Assembly (NCBI RefSeq): GCF_046557915.1
Contig: NZ_JBHEBG010000003.1
Coordinates: 434,001 to 498,000 of the forward strand
From: JBHEBG01 sp046557915
GTDB taxonomy: Bacteria > Bacteroidota > Bacteroidia > Flavobacteriales > Flavobacteriaceae
Direction of reading: 5' to 3'
DNA: 64,000 nucleotides
Positions within the stretch are counted from its first letter, which is position 1, and every line of letters starts with the position of its first letter. Both the position numbers and the translations under genes were made by a program. The notes below the pieces were generated by a model. It worked only from the letters and a program-made list of their open reading frames with translations, was not told where the DNA came from and searched no databases. This document shows, piece after piece, positions 35,281-44,609 of this stretch.

Positions 35281-36054
35281 ATGAATACCAGACAGGCCCA
35301 GCTAGATGCATTAGACCGTTTACTTACTATTATGGACGAATTAAGGGCCCAATGTCCTTGGGACAAAAAGCAGACCATGCAAACGCTGCGACACCTCACC
35401 ATAGAGGAAACCTATGAATTGGGCGATGCTATTTTAGAAAATGATCTGGACGAAGTAAAAAAAGAGCTGGGTGATCTGCTGTTGCATATTATTTTTTATG
35501 CAAAAATTGGGTCGGAAACCAAGAATTTTGATATTGCCGATGTGGCCAATGGCATCTGTGAGAAGCTCATAAACCGTCATCCACATATTTATGGTGATGT
35601 AAAGGTTGAGAACGAGATGGAGGTGCAGCAAAATTGGGAGAAAATAAAACTTAAAGAGGGAAAAAAAAGTGTTCTGGAAGGGGTGCCAACAAGTTTGCCC
35701 GCGCTTGTTAAGGCCAACCGTATACAAGATAAGGTAGCCGGGGTAGGTTTTGATTGGGAAGAGCCCCAACAAGTATTCCAAAAAGTTAGTGAAGAACTCT
35801 CAGAACTGCAGCATGAGGTAGAACTTGGCAATAAAGATAGGATGGAATCGGAATTTGGGGATGTTCTTTTTTCGATGATCAACTACGCTCGATTTTTGGA
35901 AATCAATCCGGAGAACGCTTTGGAGCGGACCAATAAAAAGTTCATTAAACGCTTTCAATACCTAGAGGGAAAGGCCAAAGAGGCAGGTAAATCCTTGAAA
36001 GACATGACACTTGCAGAAATGGACATATTTTGGGAAGAAGCCAAGCAGTTGTAG
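35281..36054 (+). CDS. mazG: MazG nucleoside triphosphate pyrophosphohydrolase
   Basis: 257 residues with two all-helical MazG domains. The first has CPWDKKQTMQTLRHLTIEE and then YELGDAI and DEVKKELGDLLLH (E-x-x-E then E-x-x-D). The second has VGFDWEEPQQV, KVSEELSELQHEV and SEFGDVLFSMINYARFL. It hydrolyses NTPs to NMP and PPi and is linked to nucleotide housekeeping and stress. Length equals E. coli MazG (about 263). It is followed by 140 bp before the MATE gene. Confidence 0.95.
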   Translation: MNTRQAQLDALDRLLTIMDELRAQCPWDKKQTMQTLRHLTIEETYELGDAILENDLDEVKKELGDLLLHIIFYAKIGSETKNFDIADVANGICEKLINRHPHIYGDVKVENEMEVQQNWEKIKLKEGKKSVLEGVPTSLPALVKANRIQDKVAGVGFDWEEPQQVFQKVSEELSELQHEVELGNKDRMESEFGDVLFSMINYARFLEINPENALERTNKKFIKRFQYLEGKAKEAGKSLKDMTLAEMDIFWEEAKQL

Positions 36055-36139
36055 CCGCTAATCCATAGAATACCCAGCCAATCCCTACATAGTATGTATT
36101 CACACAAAATTGATCAAAAGCCAAAAAAATATAATACCG

Positions 36140-36173
36140 TTGGGCTTCAAGATAAACCTAAGCTGTATCTTTG
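36140..36173 (+). promoter_or_regulatory. promoter for the MATE gene, deciding its start
   Basis: TTG (36140-36142), 23 bases, then TATCTTTG (36166-36173). The -7 box covers the TTG codon at 36171, so that codon cannot be the translation start; the next in-frame start is the TTG at 36195. Confidence 0.65.
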
Positions 36174-36194
36174 AGGGTTCAAAAACTACCTTTC

Positions 36195-37565
36195 TTGCTA
36201 CAACGGTATACCAAAGAATTTCGATATAATCTTAAGCTGTCTTTCCCAGTAATTTTGGGCATGTTGGGGCATACTTTCGTGGCATTTGCGGATAACATCA
36301 TGGTGGGTCAACTGGGAACCGCGGAATTGGCCGCCGTATCCTTGGGCAATAGTTTTGTTTTCATTGCAATGTCTTTAGGGATTGGTTTTTCCACGGCAAT
36401 TACGCCTTTGGTAGCCGAAGCGGACGGAGCCAGCAACAAAAAGGATGCTAAAAGTGCTCTAAAGCACGGTCTTGTACTATGCACATTGTTGGGACTATCT
36501 TTATTTGTACTTATCCTCTTGTGCGAACCGGTAATGTATTTTATGAAACAACCGCCAGAGGTAGTAGCCTTGGCCATTCCCTATCTAGAATTGGTGGCCT
36601 TTTCATTGGTTCCATTGATTATGTTTCAGGCCTTCAAACAGTTTTCAGAAGGTTTGTCACAGACCAAATACCCCATGTACGCAACAATCATTGCCAATGT
36701 GGTGAATATTATACTGAATTACCTGTTGATATTCGGTACGTTTGGCTTTCCCAAGTTGGGAATCATAGGTGCTGCTATAGGTACCTTGGCTTCCCGGATA
36801 ATTATGGTAATCTTTATTTGGACATTGCTCAAAAAGAAAAAGAAATTCCATGATTATGTTACTGGTTTCAATTTTAGATCCATAGAGAAAAAGGTAATAC
36901 AAAAGATAGTTTCCCTTGGATTTCCTTCGGCTTTGCAAATGTTTTTCGAAGTTGCCATATTTACGGCAGCAATATGGTTAAGTGGGGTTTTGGGAAAAAA
37001 CGTCCAGGCCGCAAACCAAATAGCTTTGAACCTTAGTAGTATGACGTTCATGGTAGGTATGGGACTTAGCGTTGCGGCTATGGTTCGTGTAGGTAACCAA
37101 AAGGGGTTACGTAATTTTGGGGAGCTACGAAGAATTGCACAATCTATCTTTTTTCTTACCCTTTTGCTTGAAATTGTTTTTGCAGGTCTCTTTTTATTGG
37201 GAATGAACTGGTTACCCACAATTTATCTAGATGTTGATGATATTGTGAACAAGGCCGATAATACCGAAGTTATTTATTTGGCCGCCAAACTGATACTTGT
37301 GGCTGCTTTTTTCCAAATTTCGGACGGTATTCAGGTAGTGGTCCTTGGCGCGTTACGTGGGTTGCAAGATGTAAAGATACCTACCTTTATCACTTTTATT
37401 GCCTATTGGCTTATCGGATTTCCAATCAGCTATTATTTAGGCCTTTATACAGAACTTAAAAGTGTGGGAATATGGATAGGGCTCTTACTGGGCCTTACGG
37501 CTTCGGCCATTATGTTGTATATTCGATTTAATTATTTGACCAAGCGTTTGATCGTAAAAATCTAA
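36195..37565 (+). CDS. MATE family multidrug/cation efflux transporter
   Basis: About 456 residues from a TTG at 36195, chosen because the -7 box overlaps the earlier TTG at 36171 and because MATE proteins of Bacteroidetes begin LQRYTKEFRYNLKLSFPVIL. Twelve helices form two six-helix halves. Recognition points are the first-half GQLGTAELAAVSLGNSF and the later ANQIALNLSSMTF and GVLGKNVQAANQI. It uses Na+ or H+ gradients to export cationic compounds. Substrate is unknown. The small acidic gene at 37574 follows after 8 bp. Confidence 0.9.
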   Translation: MLQRYTKEFRYNLKLSFPVILGMLGHTFVAFADNIMVGQLGTAELAAVSLGNSFVFIAMSLGIGFSTAITPLVAEADGASNKKDAKSALKHGLVLCTLLGLSLFVLILLCEPVMYFMKQPPEVVALAIPYLELVAFSLVPLIMFQAFKQFSEGLSQTKYPMYATIIANVVNIILNYLLIFGTFGFPKLGIIGAAIGTLASRIIMVIFIWTLLKKKKKFHDYVTGFNFRSIEKKVIQKIVSLGFPSALQMFFEVAIFTAAIWLSGVLGKNVQAANQIALNLSSMTFMVGMGLSVAAMVRVGNQKGLRNFGELRRIAQSIFFLTLLLEIVFAGLFLLGMNWLPTIYLDVDDIVNKADNTEVIYLAAKLILVAAFFQISDGIQVVVLGALRGLQDVKIPTFITFIAYWLIGFPISYYLGLYTELKSVGIWIGLLLGLTASAIMLYIRFNYLTKRLIVKI

Positions 37566-37573
37566 ATGAACTT

Positions 37574-37801
37574 ATGGAATTCCCTAAATTTTTATTGGGT
37601 GATAACACGGATTTCCCCACTGCCATCTTTGTTGTCCATACAGAATACCCCAGGTTTATCATAAACCTGGAAAATGATGAGGTAGAGTGGTTGGAAGATT
37701 TTACCCAAGAAGACGAAAAGGAATTGGAATCGGAATCTGAAAACCTGATCAATATGGCTACTCAGTTTTACGATAGGGAAGTATCCCGATACGAAGAATA
37801 A
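37574..37801 (+). CDS. small acidic conserved protein, unknown function
   Basis: 75 residues, not a recognised family. The centre has TEYPRFIINLENDEVEWLED, two strands joined by an acidic turn, then an acidic helix with EDEKELESESENL. There is no signal or membrane segment. Overall charge is negative. It is 8 bp after the MATE stop and 5 bp before the PAP2 gene, so it belongs to this operon. Small size and coupling with a membrane transporter suggest a cytosolic accessory, but nothing shows it. Confidence 0.65.
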   Translation: MEFPKFLLGDNTDFPTAIFVVHTEYPRFIINLENDEVEWLEDFTQEDEKELESESENLINMATQFYDREVSRYEE

Positions 37802-37806
37802 CCGCT

Positions 37807-38376
37807 ATGTGGGAAACGTTGCTACAGTACGATAAAGAATTGTTCCTTTTTCTAAACAGTTTGGGGAACAGTACTTGGGACGGCTTTTGGATGTTTGTTA
37901 CCGGTAAATGGAGTTCCATTCCGCTATACTTGGGTTTACTTATCTTGTCCTATAAATTTCTAGGCCCCAAGAAATGTATTGTACTTCTTATTGCTCTTGC
38001 CTTACTGATTACCAGTACGGATCAGTTGGCTAACTTTTTCAAGTACGGCGTTCAACGTTTAAGACCTTGTCATGATGCTGAGGTAAGTAGCTTAATGCGA
38101 TTGGTAAAAAGTAGTTGCGGAGGTAGATACGGCTTCTTTTCGGCACACGCGGCCAATTCATTTGCCGCTGCTTTTTTCTTCACTTACCTGTTGCGGCATA
38201 AATACCAGTATATAGGAATTTTCCTCATTATATGGGCCATTTTCGTTTCCTATAGTAGGATATATATTGGGGTGCATTATCCCTTGGACATTGTTACCGG
38301 AATGTTGATTGGACTGATTTTAAGCTGGTTATTTGCAAAGTTGTATATATTTGCACTGCAGAAATTTCGCATATGA
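37807..38376 (+). CDS. PAP2-superfamily phosphatase
   Basis: 189 residues with five or six helices. The three phosphatase motifs are KYGVQRLRPCHD (K-x6-RP), SAHAANSFA (the P-S-G-H motif in its S-A-H-A form) and SRIYIGVHYPLDIVTG (SR-x5-H-x3-D). Such enzymes dephosphorylate undecaprenyl pyrophosphate, phosphatidylglycerophosphate or lipid A. The gene overlaps the GT39 gene by 4 bp (ATGA), so the two products are made together. A role in recycling the lipid carrier or in lipid A 1-/4'-dephosphorylation fits but is inference. Confidence 0.9.
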   Translation: MWETLLQYDKELFLFLNSLGNSTWDGFWMFVTGKWSSIPLYLGLLILSYKFLGPKKCIVLLIALALLITSTDQLANFFKYGVQRLRPCHDAEVSSLMRLVKSSCGGRYGFFSAHAANSFAAAFFFTYLLRHKYQYIGIFLIIWAIFVSYSRIYIGVHYPLDIVTGMLIGLILSWLFAKLYIFALQKFRI

Positions 38377-40031
38377 TATCTAATACTAGGTATTGGTTTT
38401 TATTGTTTCTGGTTATTCTGGTCTATGTTGCCGGGATGTTTGTAACGCTCTTCGAAAATGATTCCGCCCAGTTTGCCGTAATGGCCATGCGGATGTTTCA
38501 AGAAAACGATTTCATCAATTTATTCAAAGGTCCCGAGGAGTATTTGGATAAACCCCATATGCATTATTGGCTTGCAGCCTTGTCCTTTAAGATATTTGGC
38601 TTGCACGATTGGGCCTACCGTATCCCTGGTATTTTAGCATCTTTGTTAGGGGCATATAGCTGTTTTGGACTTGGAAGACTGCTCTATAACGTGGACGTAG
38701 GTAAAATGGCATCGCTCATTTTTATGACCGCTCAAACTATCGTACTGGGAAACATAGATGTGAGAACGGACGCGGTACTTACCGGTTTTACAATCTTTGG
38801 TATTTGGCAGTTGGCGGCCTATGTTAACAAGAAATCCTTACATAACATTCTTTTGGGAGCTTTTGCCGCCGGCATGGCGTTCTCCACGAAAGGACAAATA
38901 GCTTTGGTGGTCATTGGGCTGCCCCTATTATGCCATTTGGGGTATACAAGAAAATGGCGTGCCTTATTCAGTTGGAAAGTGCTACTGGCACTTTTGGTTT
39001 TTGCAATAACCATTTCCCCAATGTTATACGCCTATTACCTACAATTTGATCTACATCCGGAAAAGATTATCCGAGGTAGGGCAGATCGCAGCGGAATACT
39101 TTTTATTTTTTGGGAGCAGAGTTTTGAAAGGTTAAGTGGTCAGGGAGTTGGCAAGAACAGTAGTGACTATTTCTTTTTCTTCCATACATTTCTTTGGGTT
39201 TTTCTCCCATGGACGATTATTGGGCTAATCGCCTATTGGAGTAGGTTAAGAACTTTTATTAAACTGCGATTTGCCTATAATCACAAATATGAATTTTTAA
39301 CCTTGGGCGGAATTACACTGATATTTATACTAATTAGCTTTGCACAGTTTAAGCTACCCCACTATTTAAACATAGTTATTCCTTTGTTTGCCGTGCTTAC
39401 GGCCTCTTGTTTGTACAGCCTCTATCAATTTTCTAAAAGTAAGGTAATAAAAGTTGTTTTGGGGGTGCAGTACTTTATTTTAAGCCTTGTTTTTATTTTT
39501 TCCGTACTGATATGCTTCTTCGTATTTAAGTTTAAACAGCCCATAGCTTATGTAGTGTTGATCTCGGTCTTTGCAGTTATCATCTACTTTTGTTTAAAAA
39601 GAGAGGCACATTATTTACGGATCATTACCCTATCCGTTTATAGTTCCCTCTTGCTGAATGGAGTACTCAATTTACATTTTTACCCTAACTTACTGCAGTA
39701 TCAAGCTGGTTCGGCAATGTCAAAAGTGGTGGAAAAAAATAAAATATCTAAGGATAATATTCTGAAAATTTCCAACGGACATACATGGGCATTGGATTTC
39801 TACAATAAAAAACCGCTAAGGATATCCTCCGTTGAGAGTATAAAAGGGAAAAAAGATTTTTGGCTCTATGTTACCGATGCTGAGCTTAAACTACTACGCA
39901 ATTTTGGTTTTGACTGGGACAAACAATATTCTGTTGACCAGTTTCGGATTACCCGACTTCAGGCCAAGTTTTTAGACCCTGCCAAGCGCAAGAAGGTGCT
40001 CAATAAAATGCACCTAATCCACATATATTGA
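38373..40031 (+). CDS. GT39-like glycosyltransferase of the ArnT/PMT type
   Basis: 552 residues with about 11-12 helices. The outer-loop NDSAQFAVMAMRMF supplies the acidic residues at the start of PMT/ArnT enzymes, followed by YLDKPHMHYWLAALSFKIFG and DWAYRIPGI, which is diagnostic for the PMT_2/ArnT group. These transfer a sugar from an undecaprenyl-phosphate donor to lipid A, a protein or another glycan on the periplasmic side. It starts within the PAP2 gene (ATGA overlap) and is convergent with the flippase-like gene, with 2 bp between the stops. Confidence 0.88.
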   Translation: MISNTRYWFLLFLVILVYVAGMFVTLFENDSAQFAVMAMRMFQENDFINLFKGPEEYLDKPHMHYWLAALSFKIFGLHDWAYRIPGILASLLGAYSCFGLGRLLYNVDVGKMASLIFMTAQTIVLGNIDVRTDAVLTGFTIFGIWQLAAYVNKKSLHNILLGAFAAGMAFSTKGQIALVVIGLPLLCHLGYTRKWRALFSWKVLLALLVFAITISPMLYAYYLQFDLHPEKIIRGRADRSGILFIFWEQSFERLSGQGVGKNSSDYFFFFHTFLWVFLPWTIIGLIAYWSRLRTFIKLRFAYNHKYEFLTLGGITLIFILISFAQFKLPHYLNIVIPLFAVLTASCLYSLYQFSKSKVIKVVLGVQYFILSLVFIFSVLICFFVFKFKQPIAYVVLISVFAVIIYFCLKREAHYLRIITLSVYSSLLLNGVLNLHFYPNLLQYQAGSAMSKVVEKNKISKDNILKISNGHTWALDFYNKKPLRISSVESIKGKKDFWLYVTDAELKLLRNFGFDWDKQYSVDQFRITRLQAKFLDPAKRKKVLNKMHLIHIY

Positions 40032-40033
40032 GT

Positions 40034-40897
40034 TTAATCGGCAATTAAACTTGGCTTTTTAAAGTGATAAAAAATACCAAGTAGCGATATAAAAGCCGTT
40101 ATCAGAAAAAACACCATACTAATACCTACGGATGTGCTTTCGTCCAATCCCAACCACAAAGCACCATAAAAGAAAGTGATTTCCCTACTACCTATACCGC
40201 CCAATGTAAGGGGCAAAACGGATACTATCGATGAAATAAGAAAAATTAGTAGATACGCCAAAGTACTGCCTTCCACTCCCAAGGCCTTTAGTATAAAAAG
40301 TACGCAAATCAGCTGAGCAAGTTGTACCAAGGCCGAATAACCTATAGATTTCCAAAATATGGCCAGTGTATAGGTAAAAAATCTTTTGATCAAAAACCAG
40401 AACACAATTGTGCCAAGTACCATTCCCATCCAAAATAGGAATTGGTAGGGTTTTAGCTTTTCGTTATCTAGCACTAGGGCAATTATACAGGCGTAGATAA
40501 ACAGTAGCAGTAACCCGCTTAAACGATCTAAAACCAAGACCGACACTACTTTTTTGGTTGGTGCTGCAAACTTTTTTTTAATTACGTAGCCTTTATAAGC
40601 ATCACCTCCAATACCACCCGGCAAGAACAGGTTGTAGAACATACCCAATAAATACAACTTCAAATTGCTTAGTTGGTTAAGTTTTACTTCCAATCGATGG
40701 AAATAAAGATTTAAGCGCAATGCCGCTATACTTTTGGAAACAACGAATAATACAAGTGCCGGCAGCAGGTAAAGCAGACGCGTTCTTTTTAGTGTATTTA
40801 CTACATCCCCAAGATTTATTTTGGTAAAAATAAAGTAGAGAAGTACAACACTAAATGCAATCTTCAGGGCGGTTATGAGCTTTTTACGCTGTGCCAC
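40034..40897 (-). CDS. lysylphosphatidylglycerol synthase-TM/UPF0104 flippase-like membrane protein
   Basis: 287 residues, eight or nine helices. Matches are KIAFSVVLLYFIFTKI near the start, the loop FLPGGIGGDAYKGYVI (the highly conserved G-G-x-G-G-D-x-x-R region) and PLTLGGIGSREITFFYG. The family includes AglD and MprF-type transmembrane domains and is generally linked to lipid-linked sugar handling. The start codon is GTG and lies inside the 3' end of the GT2 gene (14-bp overlap), so the two are translationally coupled. Confidence 0.85.
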   Translation of the reverse strand: MAQRKKLITALKIAFSVVLLYFIFTKINLGDVVNTLKRTRLLYLLPALVLFVVSKSIAALRLNLYFHRLEVKLNQLSNLKLYLLGMFYNLFLPGGIGGDAYKGYVIKKKFAAPTKKVVSVLVLDRLSGLLLLFIYACIIALVLDNEKLKPYQFLFWMGMVLGTIVFWFLIKRFFTYTLAIFWKSIGYSALVQLAQLICVLFILKALGVEGSTLAYLLIFLISSIVSVLPLTLGGIGSREITFFYGALWLGLDESTSVGISMVFFLITAFISLLGIFYHFKKPSLIAD

Positions 40898-41840
40898 CGA
40901 CGGTTATTTTTTTAATTCGGTAGGGTCTTTTTTGTTGCGATTCGTAGTAGGTTCGGATTAAGAGTTCCATAACAATACCAATGGTAAATAACTGTATCCC
41001 CGCCAAAATGAACATCATCCCAAAAATGAGGAGCGGACGGGTACCGATATCCTCACCCATGGAGAATTTGACGATCAGCAGGTATATGTTGATAAAAATT
41101 CCCAAAATGATAAGCAATACACCCAAAATCCCAAAAAGGTGTATTGGGCGTTGAAAATATTTACGGATAAAAAGTAGCAACATCATATCTGCCACTACCT
41201 TAAAAACCCTTTCCAAACCGTATTTGGACACTCCTGCATGCCTTGCATGATGCTTAACGGGTACTTGTTTAATCTGCGCCCCCTCCAAATGAGCCAACAG
41301 GGTAATAAAGCGATGCATTTCTCCATATAGGTTAAGGTCTTTGGCGATATCTTTGGTAAATACCTTTAACGCGCAACCATTATCCTTAATATCAAGTTTT
41401 GTAACACGGCGTACTAGAAAATTTGCGATTTTTGAAGGTATTTTTTTTAGCAGCGAGTCTTTCCTTTTCTGACGGATACCCGTAACAACATCATAATCCT
41501 CAGTAATGGCGTAGGTCAGCATTTGGGGTATATCACTAGGATCGTTTTGCAAATCCCCATCCATTGTAATAATGTAATCGCCCTGTGCATAATCCAAACC
41601 TGCCGCTAAAGCCAAGCTCTGGCCGTAGTTTTTTTTAAGGGCTATAAGATGTACCTTATCATCCTTTAATCCTTGGACAACCTTGCGAGTTCTATCTTTA
41701 GAAAAATCATCTACATATACAATCTGATAATTGTAACCCTGTAAACTTTCGTGTATTTTTTGGGTGAGCAGGGTAACGTTGTCTTCTTCGTTGTAAAGGG
41801 GAACAACAACGGATAACAGCGAATTGGTTACAATATTCAT
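40884..41840 (-). CDS. GT2 polyprenyl-phosphate glycosyltransferase (DPM1/ArnC type)
   Basis: 318 residues. Catalytic domain: SVVVPLYNEEDNV, IVYVDDFSKDRTRKV, ALKKNYGQSLALAAG, MDGDLQNDP (DxD) and TGIRQKRKD. Near 150-180 KLDIKDNGCALKVF is also family-typical. Two C-terminal helices (about 232-255 and 270-295) anchor it in the membrane. It makes undecaprenyl-phosphate-linked sugars, the donor for GT39 enzymes such as the one encoded next door. The following flippase-like gene overlaps it by 14 bp. Confidence 0.9.
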   Translation of the reverse strand: MNIVTNSLLSVVVPLYNEEDNVTLLTQKIHESLQGYNYQIVYVDDFSKDRTRKVVQGLKDDKVHLIALKKNYGQSLALAAGLDYAQGDYIITMDGDLQNDPSDIPQMLTYAITEDYDVVTGIRQKRKDSLLKKIPSKIANFLVRRVTKLDIKDNGCALKVFTKDIAKDLNLYGEMHRFITLLAHLEGAQIKQVPVKHHARHAGVSKYGLERVFKVVADMMLLLFIRKYFQRPIHLFGILGVLLIILGIFINIYLLIVKFSMGEDIGTRPLLIFGMMFILAGIQLFTIGIVMELLIRTYYESQQKRPYRIKKITVGGTA

Positions 41841-41943
41841 TTAGTGTATAATTTTGCGTCAAATTTAGGCTTTTTATTAATATCTGCCGTTAGTTACCTA
41901 TACACTCGTTTTTTAATTGGGGATTGAATTCTAGCGCAAAGAA

Positions 41944-43008
41944 TTAGCTTTTAGTCTTGGCAATGTTGTCCCGATATTTACCCAGTAATGCTTCCGCTGC
42001 TTTAAAAGGTGATATTTTGCGCTGTTCAACTTGTTTAAGTAATAGATCGAGCTGTCGTTTTACTTCTTTGTTGTTGTAAAAATTTTGTGTTAGCTGATCC
42101 TCGATGGTCTGTAACACCCAATATTTGTTTTGCTTTTGTCTTTGGGCGTCTAAATACCCGTTATCAATATTTATGGTTATATACTTATTGATAAGTTCCC
42201 AAACTTCATGTATACCGGTTTCTTCCAGAGCAGAGCAAGATAGTACCTTTGGGGTCCAATTGTTTACTTTTGGCGGATACAGGTGTAACGCCCTTGTAAA
42301 TTCTGCTTTTGCCAAATTGGCCCGTTTTTTATTATCACCGTCTGCCTTGTTGATTACAATGGCATCGGCCATTTCCATGATTCCCCTTTTTATACCCTGC
42401 AGCTCGTCACCGGCGCCGGCTAATTTTAGGAGTAAAAAAAAGTCTACCATACTATGTACAACAACTTCGCTTTGGCCCACACCAACGGTTTCTATGAGAA
42501 TTACATTATAACCCGCTGCTTCGCAAAGCATTACCGTTTCCCGACTTTTACGAGCTACCCCACCTAAGGACTTACCCGATGGCGAAGGACGAATAAAGGC
42601 GTTGGGGTCTTTTACCAATTCTTGCATTCGGGTTTTATCGCCTAGAATACTGCCTTTACTTAAAGCACTTGTAGGGTCTATGGTAAGCACTGCTACTTTT
42701 TTCCCTAGTCTGGTGAGGGTTTTTCCAAAAGTCTCAATGAAGGTACTTTTGCCAACGCCAGGAACCCCCGTAATACCGATACGAATACTATCGGTTTTAA
42801 CGGACAGGCATTTTTCAATAACAAAGTCTGCTTGTATGCTGTGTTTGGGATTTGTACTTTCAATTAAGGTAATTGCCCTTGCCAAAGCGGTTTTATCCCC
42901 CTGCAATACTCCTTTTGCCAGCGCATCGGCAGAGGGATTTTTTTTTCTAAAAGATATAATTTTAGAAACCCGTTCCGGATTCGTATTTGGATTATCGTTC
43001 AAGATCAA
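41944..43008 (-). CDS. MeaB-type methylmalonyl-CoA mutase-associated GTPase
   Basis: 354 residues, P-loop GTPase. Walker A GVPGVGKSTF near residue 81, the DPTSALSKGSILGDKTRM segment, and IETVGVGQSEVVV, with the NKADG guanine-specificity motif. It loads and protects the adenosylcobalamin of methylmalonyl-CoA mutase; the mutase genes are not in the window. The start is a TTG at 43008 that overlaps the DUF2911 stop (TTGA), a coupled arrangement; a second TTG two codons on is possible. Confidence 0.93.
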   Translation of the reverse strand: MILNDNPNTNPERVSKIISFRKKNPSADALAKGVLQGDKTALARAITLIESTNPKHSIQADFVIEKCLSVKTDSIRIGITGVPGVGKSTFIETFGKTLTRLGKKVAVLTIDPTSALSKGSILGDKTRMQELVKDPNAFIRPSPSGKSLGGVARKSRETVMLCEAAGYNVILIETVGVGQSEVVVHSMVDFFLLLKLAGAGDELQGIKRGIMEMADAIVINKADGDNKKRANLAKAEFTRALHLYPPKVNNWTPKVLSCSALEETGIHEVWELINKYITINIDNGYLDAQRQKQNKYWVLQTIEDQLTQNFYNNKEVKRQLDLLLKQVEQRKISPFKAAEALLGKYRDNIAKTKS

Positions 43009-43565
43009 TTGTTCAAGGGAACGCTAACCTTGGTGTTATCCCAGGCAAGGACAAGGCTAAGCTGCTCTATATCTTCAAAGTCAATTTTAAAACTTTCCTG
43101 TACCTGCGATAGTTGCTCTACAGGCACTTCTACCTGTAATACATCAGAATCTGGCTTTCTGGTTGTTTCCCTTCCACCACTGCTAAGTGTTACGGCCCAG
43201 TCTGGTACTTCCTTGTTGAAAATTATGATCCAACTGTTTTTATTTGGCTTGGTCCATAGCGAATAGGTTCCTGCAGGCAGACTTTTATCAATTATTTTAA
43301 TGGCTGTGGCTGAAGTAAAGGTGGTGGGTTCATTGGCGCCGGTTCTCCAGACTACATCGTAGGGAACCAATTCTCCAAAAATTACCCTTCCCTTTTTATA
43401 TGGACTACTATATTTTACGGACAGGTCCATACCGTTTTTGGTATAAGTTGCGGTTTTTTCCGGGCTATGCTTTTTAGTTTGCTCTTTCATGTATGGCCCT
43501 ATTACAAAAAAGAACAATAGTGCCAATACACCAACTATAATCAGAAGCCACTTTAGGAATTTCAT
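43005..43565 (-). CDS. DUF2911 domain protein, exported or membrane-anchored
   Basis: 186 residues. The N-terminal helix LLIIVGVLALLFFFVIGPYM is an uncleaved anchor. The rest is DUF2911: MDLSVKYSSPYKKGRVIFGEL, YDVVWRTGANEPTTFT and PAGTYSLWTKPNKNSWIIIFN, a beta-sandwich style. The family is widespread in Bacteroidetes, with unknown function. Its stop overlaps the TTG start of MeaB, but a functional link is not obvious. Confidence 0.87.
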   Translation of the reverse strand: MKFLKWLLIIVGVLALLFFFVIGPYMKEQTKKHSPEKTATYTKNGMDLSVKYSSPYKKGRVIFGELVPYDVVWRTGANEPTTFTSATAIKIIDKSLPAGTYSLWTKPNKNSWIIIFNKEVPDWAVTLSSGGRETTRKPDSDVLQVEVPVEQLSQVQESFKIDFEDIEQLSLVLAWDNTKVSVPLNN

Positions 43566-43592
43566 AGGATTTAATTTTAGGATTAGATAGTT

Positions 43593-44549
43593 CTAATTTA
43601 CAAAACCAAATTTAAAAATAGATTTATTACAATAGCTTTCTCCTGGGCGTAGCACACTGGAAGGAAACGAAGGATGGTTGGGTGCGTCCGGGTAATTTTG
43701 CGTTTCAAAACAAATTGCCGGGAAAGCGAGGGGCGTATACACTACAACTGCGGGTTGGTTGGTACTCACCGTCATGGAAATCCCAGAACTTTTGGAGCTT
43801 ACCTTAACAACCTCCTTATCTTTGTCGTTGATTACGTATGGCGTATCTAAGCGGGTATCCCCGATCTTTTTCTCCGATAAAAAATCGTAAATAGAGTCTT
43901 TTACGCAAACAATATTTCCGGTAGGCACCAAATTTTTGTTGGTTTCCAACCTGTTAGAACAGTTTAATTGTAGGCTATAGGCATCAATGGTATCTGTATT
44001 GTCTAACTTAAAATAGGAATGGTTGGTTAAATTTAAAACGGTAGTCTTGTCGGTGGTGGCCGCATGCAAAATAACCAGGGCGTTATCTTCCAAGGTATAG
44101 GTAACGGTAACTTTTAAGTTCCCAGGATACCCTTCTTCCATATCGTTACTGAGGTAGCTTAATCTAACAAAAGGCTTTTCCCCATGATTTTCTTCTTCTA
44201 CCACCCAATATTTTTTTCCAAACCCTTCTTTACCTCCATGAAGATGGCACCCTTTTTCAGAGCTGAGCGGATAGTTTATACCGTCTAGGCTAAATCCACT
44301 ATCCGAAATCCTCCCCGCATACCTACCCACACAGGCACCCAAAAAAAAAGTGTCTTGTAGATATTTCGTAGGATCGTCGAAACCTTCAACAACATTTATG
44401 GCAGTACCAGTTTGGTCTTTTACTGTTAACTTCTGAATGATTGCCCCATAATCTAGAACCGTTAGGGAAATGAAATTGTTTTTAATTGTAATTTGGTTCA
44501 AACCTATAATTTTATAATTAGGATAAAAATAATCGTTTTTTTGCCACAT
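43593..44549 (-). CDS. aldose 1-epimerase (GalM-like)
   Basis: 318 residues from the ATG at 44549; a longer in-frame start at 44789 would run antisense across the start of the ECF sigma gene and is rejected. It converts alpha and beta anomers of aldoses. Key parts are VLDYGAIIQKLTV, GACVGRYAGRIS, NLTNHSYFKLD (catalytic His) and ICFETQNYPDAPNHPSFP (catalytic Glu). Length is normal for the family, with no signal peptide, so cytosolic. The 5' region is only 60 bp from the divergent sigma-factor gene. Confidence 0.92.
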   Translation of the reverse strand: MWQKNDYFYPNYKIIGLNQITIKNNFISLTVLDYGAIIQKLTVKDQTGTAINVVEGFDDPTKYLQDTFFLGACVGRYAGRISDSGFSLDGINYPLSSEKGCHLHGGKEGFGKKYWVVEEENHGEKPFVRLSYLSNDMEEGYPGNLKVTVTYTLEDNALVILHAATTDKTTVLNLTNHSYFKLDNTDTIDAYSLQLNCSNRLETNKNLVPTGNIVCVKDSIYDFLSEKKIGDTRLDTPYVINDKDKEVVKVSSKSSGISMTVSTNQPAVVVYTPLAFPAICFETQNYPDAPNHPSFPSSVLRPGESYCNKSIFKFGFVN

Positions 44550-44609
44550 CCTAATTTTTAAATCGTCCTTAAGAATAACAAACCACTGTAACGCGACTAG
44601 AGACTGAAC

